NCBI RefSeq assembly: GCF_000718555.1
Contig: NZ_JOAN01000031.1
Span: forward strand, 1-64,000
Length of the DNA: 64,000 nt
Direction of reading: 5' to 3'
Origin: Micromonospora chokoriensis
GTDB lineage: Bacteria; Actinomycetota; Actinomycetes; Mycobacteriales; Micromonosporaceae
Below are positions 60,711-64,000 of this stretch, piece after piece. The notes beneath the pieces were generated by a model that saw nothing but the letters and a program-made list of their open reading frames with translations, searched no databases and had not been told where the DNA came from. The position numbers and the translations under genes are program-made. The first letter of the stretch is position 1, and every line of letters starts with the position of its first letter.

Positions 60711-61613
60711 TCAGCGGAGCCAGGGGACGCTGCGGTCGAGCAGGCCGCGCTCCTTGAGCTCCTTGCGCAGCGGGATCTCGTCGTCGACGTACCCGTCCCA
60801 GTTGATGCCCCAGTAGTTGGCGGTGTGGGTGCCCTCACCGATCAGCTGGCGCTGCACCGGGGTGCGGTTGCGGTACCACTCGCCGTCCAGGTCGGGGTGC
60901 AGCTCGTCGAGCGGACGGATCCACCGGTAGGTGTAGCCGACGAAGAGCATCTTGCGGGTGATGGTCGACAGGTTCGTCGACCGCGAGTGCCACTGCCGGC
61001 GGTCGAAGATGAAGGCGTCGCCCGGGTTGGCGGTGATCTCCACCGTGCCCTCCGGGTCCGGGTTGTGCACGTTCAGGTCGTCCGGCCGGGGCAGCGAGTT
61101 CAGCAGGTGGCTGCCCGGGATGACCTTGGTGGCGCCGCGGCCGGTCTCGGAGAGGTCCGACAGCACGTACGCGACCTTCAGCGAGAACATCGGCCGGGGC
61201 AGGTTCGGGTCCATCGTCTCCGGGTCGGAGTTCTGCCGGTACCCGTCCTGGTGCCAGCCCCAGTACGGCTTCTCCGGCTCGGCGGCCGGTGGGGTGACGT
61301 CCAGGTGGTTGTGGTGGGTGTAGATGTTCCAGCCGGCCAGCCCCCACATGTACGGGAAGGCGATCGGGTGGGTCAGCAGCTCGCCGAAGAGCTCGTCGCG
61401 CTCCAGGAAGCCCAGCAGGTGCAGGGTGCCGTCCTTCTTTGTGGTGCCCTTCGCCTGCTCTTCCGCGTAGACGCGGTCGACCGCCGCCTCCAGCGCCGCC
61501 CGGTGGTCCTCCGTCAGGACGTTGCGCAGCAGGAGGAAGCCCTGCTCGTGAAACTCCTTGCGGTCAGTGTCGCTGATCGGTTCGTAACCGGTCCGGTCGC
61601 CGTAATCGAACAC
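60711..61613 (-). CDS. Phytanoyl-CoA dioxygenase (PhyH) family protein
   Basis: 300 aa Fe(II)/2-oxoglutarate dioxygenase. The iron-binding HxD is in WGWHQDGYRQ, the distal His in FIFDRRQWHSRSTN, and the 2OG-binding Arg probably in RKMLFVGYTYRW. The substrate is unknown; it does not carry the EctD signature. GTG start at 61613 with GGGGAGGGG about 10 nt upstream; the frame is open further, but the added sequence is low quality. The 220-bp upstream region is AT-richer (TTAACCAATCACGTCTAATG near 61762) and probably contains the promoter. Confidence 0.9.
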   Translation of the reverse strand: MFDYGDRTGYEPISDTDRKEFHEQGFLLLRNVLTEDHRAALEAAVDRVYAEEQAKGTTKKDGTLHLLGFLERDELFGELLTHPIAFPYMWGLAGWNIYTHHNHLDVTPPAAEPEKPYWGWHQDGYRQNSDPETMDPNLPRPMFSLKVAYVLSDLSETGRGATKVIPGSHLLNSLPRPDDLNVHNPDPEGTVEITANPGDAFIFDRRQWHSRSTNLSTITRKMLFVGYTYRWIRPLDELHPDLDGEWYRNRTPVQRQLIGEGTHTANYWGINWDGYVDDEIPLRKELKERGLLDRSVPWLR

Positions 61614-61807
61614 CGCGTCGCACCCCTCCCCAGAAGGTGAATCCTTTTTGGCACAGGCCGCCGAGCGTAACGCGCTGTAGCGGGTGCCGAGGGGGCGTCT
61701 TGTTGGGGGCAGGGTTGATTCGGGACTCTCGGCCGCGAAGCGGATGCGCGGAGTAGGAATCCTTAACCAATCACGTCTAATGTCCGCTTTGACTGTTTGT
61801 GCATTAT

Positions 61808-61826
61808 CCGGATTCCTGTAATCCGG
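61808..61826 (-). terminator. Dyad downstream of the lysozyme-fold gene
   Basis: CCGGATT (61808-61814) and AATCCGG (61820-61826) form a 7-bp hairpin with loop CCTGT, 9 bp beyond the stop of the minus-strand gene at 61835. Weak terminator or operator for the dioxygenase gene. Confidence 0.45.
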
Positions 61827-61834
61827 AGGTGCCC

Positions 61835-62683
61835 TCAACCCTCGCTGAAGACCTCGGCGACCACCCGCGATGCCGGATCTCCACCGACCTGGCTCCATTC
61901 GCCGTTCTTCGCGGTCCACTCCAGGGCGCCGAAGCGCACCCGCTTGACCCCGTGGTCCTGGGCGTGCGACACCAGCCAGTGCGCGTACCGCCAGCCGTCA
62001 CGCTGGTCACTCGGTGTAACCGCCAGCCCGGTCGGGTCGGTCGGGTCGGTGCCCTTCAACCCCCAGTCCAGCACCAGGTTGCGGGTCAGCTGCGCGGCCG
62101 CCGCCGCGCCATGCATCGCCGGGGTACGCCCCACCGTGCAGGTGACCGCGCCGCTGGCGTCGCCGAGCAGGGCCCGGCTGAGCACCTCGGAGTCGTCGGC
62201 CCACTTCTGGTACGCCTCGGGGAACGCCGAGCGCTGCACCCGCTGGGCGGCATCGGTGACGCGCATCTCTTCCCAGCCGCGCACCTTCTTGAGGGCGGCG
62301 TAGAACCGGTTGGCCGCGTAACGCGGGTCGCGGATCTGCGTCGGGGTGCCCCAGCCCTGGCTCGGTCGCTGCTGGAACAGGCCGACCGAGTCGCGGTCGC
62401 CGGCGGCGAGGTTGCGCAGCCCGGACTCCTGGTACGCGGTGGCGAGCGCGACCACGACCGCCCGCTCGGGCATGCCGCGCTTCGCGCCGATCGCCGCGAT
62501 GGTTGCCGCGTTGGCCATCTGGTCGGCGTCCAGCGCGACCCGTCCGTCGGCCTGCACGGTGCACTTGCGTGCCGTCAGCGGGAACTTGAGGTTGTCGCCG
62601 ACCTGTCGTACGACGAGCCAGATCGCGATCACGGCGACGAGGATGAGGACCACTCCACCCGCCACGGTTGCCCGAGTTCGCAC
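61835..62683 (-). CDS. Membrane-anchored protein with lysozyme-like fold
   Basis: 282 aa. N-terminal signal-anchor (about 5-28, TVAGGVVLILVAVIAIWLVV). The following domain contains AYQESGLRNLAAGDRDSVGL and FQQRPSQGWGTP, the E-S-x(n)-G-L-F-Q-x pattern of transglycosylase/lysozyme-fold proteins. The Glu of QESG would be the catalytic residue. A C-terminal domain of about 110 residues is unassigned. GTG at 62683 with GGGGG 5 nt upstream; a GTG two codons earlier is possible. It may cut or bind peptidoglycan. Confidence 0.82.
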   Translation of the reverse strand: MRTRATVAGGVVLILVAVIAIWLVVRQVGDNLKFPLTARKCTVQADGRVALDADQMANAATIAAIGAKRGMPERAVVVALATAYQESGLRNLAAGDRDSVGLFQQRPSQGWGTPTQIRDPRYAANRFYAALKKVRGWEEMRVTDAAQRVQRSAFPEAYQKWADDSEVLSRALLGDASGAVTCTVGRTPAMHGAAAAAQLTRNLVLDWGLKGTDPTDPTGLAVTPSDQRDGWRYAHWLVSHAQDHGVKRVRFGALEWTAKNGEWSQVGGDPASRVVAEVFSEG

Positions 62684-62922
62684 CCACACCCCCAGATCGA
62701 CAGTCTGACAAGCGTACGTCCCCGCACGCCCCGCACGGGTCGTCCGAGCGGTTCGGGCCCAGCTTGGCCGACTCCGGGCCGGTTGGCGGTCGGCTACCGG
62801 TTGGCGACGTTCCCGCTCCGGTCGCAATCTCACCTGCCGGTCGTCCGGTCGTCCGCCCTGGTTGAGGGCTGTCGTATGCATCACGGGTCGCCGACGTGGG
62901 AAGCAATTCGCTGGTCAGGGAC

Positions 62923-62943
62923 TTGACGGTGTTGACACGTCAA
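62923..62943 (+). promoter_or_regulatory. SDR gene promoter region with dyad TTGAC-AC-GTCAA
   Basis: TTGACACGTCAA (62932-62943) is a 5+5 bp dyad, 23 bp before the SDR ATG; another TTGAC lies at 62923. Candidate operator or -35 elements. The remaining divergent intergenic DNA shows nothing clear. Confidence 0.4.
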
Positions 62944-62966
62944 TCCGACAAGTAGGGAGAAGTTCC

Positions 62967-63731
62967 ATGGGAACCCTGGACGGCAAGGTCGTACTCATCA
63001 CCGGCACCGGCGGTGGTCTGGGCCGCGTCGCGGCACTGACCTTCGCACGCGAGGGTGCGAAGGTCGTCGGGGTCGACCTCCAGGTCGCCGGTAACGACGA
63101 GACGGTCGAACTCGTCCGTCGCGCCGGCGGCGAGATGACCGGCATCGCCCCGGTCGACCTCACCGACCCCGAGCAGGTGCGCACGCTCGTCGACGACGCT
63201 GCCGCCGCCTACGGTGGGCTCGACGTGGTCTACAACAACGCGGCCGCGCTCCGCTTCGGCCCGATGCCCGATTTCTCCGTGCAGGACTGGCGCTACACCA
63301 TCACCGGAGAACTCGACATTCCGTACTTCGTGTCGAAGTTCGCCTGGCCGCACCTGGTCCGGCGCGGAGGCGGCGTCATCATCAACGCCGCCTCCATGGC
63401 CGGGATGATCGGTGGCCACGTCCCGCCGATGGTCGGTCACACCGCAGCTAACGCCGGCATCATCGGCATGACGCGTCAGCTCGCGCTGGAAGGAGCGCCG
63501 CACGGGATCCGCGCGGTGGCGGTCAGCCCCGGCCCCACGCTCACCCCGGCCAGCGAACGCGACCTCGGTGACAACCAGGAGGCGCGCGACGCCATCACCA
63601 GCAAGACGCTGCTCAAGCGCTTCGCTCGCCCCGAGGAGGTCGTCGAGCTGGTGGTCTTCCTCGCGTCCGACCGGGCGTCGTACATCACCGGGGCCAACTA
63701 TCCGGTCGACGGCGGCGCGACGGCGTGGTGA
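62967..63731 (+). CDS. SDR-family oxidoreductase with degenerate active site
   Basis: 254 aa Rossmann-fold protein. The cofactor motif is TGTGGGLG (13-20), and an acidic residue at D37 favours NAD(H). YNNAA (89-93) is intact. Ser143 is present, but the catalytic Tyr and Lys of Y-x3-K are H158 and N162 (GHTAANAGIIG). The C-terminal GANYPVDGG is normal. Either it uses a different mechanism or it is not a dehydrogenase. ATG with AGGGAGA 8 nt upstream. Confidence 0.93.
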   Translation: MGTLDGKVVLITGTGGGLGRVAALTFAREGAKVVGVDLQVAGNDETVELVRRAGGEMTGIAPVDLTDPEQVRTLVDDAAAAYGGLDVVYNNAAALRFGPMPDFSVQDWRYTITGELDIPYFVSKFAWPHLVRRGGGVIINAASMAGMIGGHVPPMVGHTAANAGIIGMTRQLALEGAPHGIRAVAVSPGPTLTPASERDLGDNQEARDAITSKTLLKRFARPEEVVELVVFLASDRASYITGANYPVDGGATAW

Positions 63732-63738
63732 CCGACCT

Positions 63739-63769
63739 CGGGGCGTCGCCGCTTAGCGGCGGCGCCCCG
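63739..63769. terminator. Bidirectional terminator, SDR / enoyl-CoA hydratase
   Basis: Positions 63739-63752 pair with 63756-63769 over 14 bp with one T-G pair, loop TTA. It lies between the convergent stops at 63731 and 63774. Confidence 0.88.
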
Positions 63770-63773
63770 ACGC

Positions 63774-64000
63774 TCAGCCGTCGAGAGCGGCCACCCATCG
63801 AGTCAATCGCTTCTCCCGGAACGCGGTGACCCCCTCGCGTCCCTCGTCGGACAGGAAGTAGCCGGTCGAGACGGCGGACAGCCGGGCCAGGTCGCCGCGC
63901 AACTCGGCGGCGCCCGGTCGGCGCAGCAACTCCTTCACGCCGGCCAGTGCCCCGGGCGCCCCGCGCACCAGCGAGTCGCAGTAGCCCCGTACCGCGTCGT
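63774..64000 (-). CDS. Enoyl-CoA hydratase/isomerase family protein (C-terminal part)
   Basis: The last about 75 residues of a crotonase-family protein; the 5' end lies beyond the window. VKELLRRPG and YFLSDEGREGVTAFREKR are typical of the C-terminal helices. The active-site region is not visible, so hydratase versus isomerase activity cannot be told. Confidence 0.85.
   Translation of the reverse strand, partial: DAVRGYCDSLVRGAPGALAGVKELLRRPGAAELRGDLARLSAVSTGYFLSDEGREGVTAFREKRLTRWVAALDG

Noticed and set aside
1..64000. CRISPR arrays, tRNA genes, complete insertion sequences or integrases
   Set aside because: I looked for regularly spaced repeats, tRNA arms near gene ends and transposase or recombinase motifs and saw none.

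Overview
The window is a piece of chromosome from a high-GC actinomycete, most likely a member of the Micromonosporaceae (Micromonospora-like; inferred). Grounds: very high GC, many GTG starts, 4-bp start/stop overlaps, a translational ileS T-box, the valS-folC-DUF4233-ndk block, and the nadD-rsfS-gpgP-degV-comEA-comEC-holA-rpsT-lepA order known from actinobacteria. No phage, CRISPR array, tRNA or complete insertion sequence is visible. Nearly everything looks chromosomal, with a few accessory patches.

Layout. 1-450: 3' end of an rrn operon (5S rRNA, strong terminator, two intergenic palindromes). 450-8.9 kb: a membrane protein divergent from valS-folC-DUF4233, a membrane/VOC fusion protein, ndk, and an ECF41 sigma factor with its carboxymuconolactone-decarboxylase partner and a visible ECF41-type promoter. 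9-17.5 kb: acyltransferase, PhoD phosphatase, T-box-controlled ileS, plsC, and a second copy of the membrane-protein family seen next to valS. 17.6-30.3 kb: two radical-SAM-system genes (TIGR03960 and TIGR03936 types) separated by a terminator-bounded ESX-like/mycosin cassette, then the RNase E/G gene, a lipoprotein, rplU-rpmA and obg.

30.4-38.3 kb: GNAT, DUF4383, a three-gene envelope/stress-type operon (helical membrane protein, Phage_holin_3_6, DUF3618), a glycosyltransferase whose C-terminal tail is encoded by a dispersed palindromic repeat, a DUF397 protein and pepN. 38.3-40.4 kb: FAD monooxygenase with a PadR regulator. 40.5-54.2 kb: the nadD to lepA housekeeping block, interrupted between degV and comEA by a small accessory patch (GntR regulator, Cys-rich small protein, VOC protein, unknown protein).

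54.2-64 kb: a tandem duplication of a tiny GlsB-type membrane protein whose first copy has lost 29 bp, a sugar ABC importer without its own ATPase, a MOSC protein, a membrane-anchored lectin-like protein, a PhyH-type dioxygenase, a lysozyme-fold membrane protein, an SDR lacking its catalytic Tyr/Lys, and the 3' end of an enoyl-CoA hydratase gene.

Cross-cutting signals: (1) at least nine genes have a TANNNT -10 box 6-8 nt before the start codon and no Shine-Dalgarno, indicating leaderless mRNAs; (2) a family of intergenic inverted repeats, two of them sharing GATCTTGCA ends; (3) many convergent pairs closed by one symmetrical terminator.
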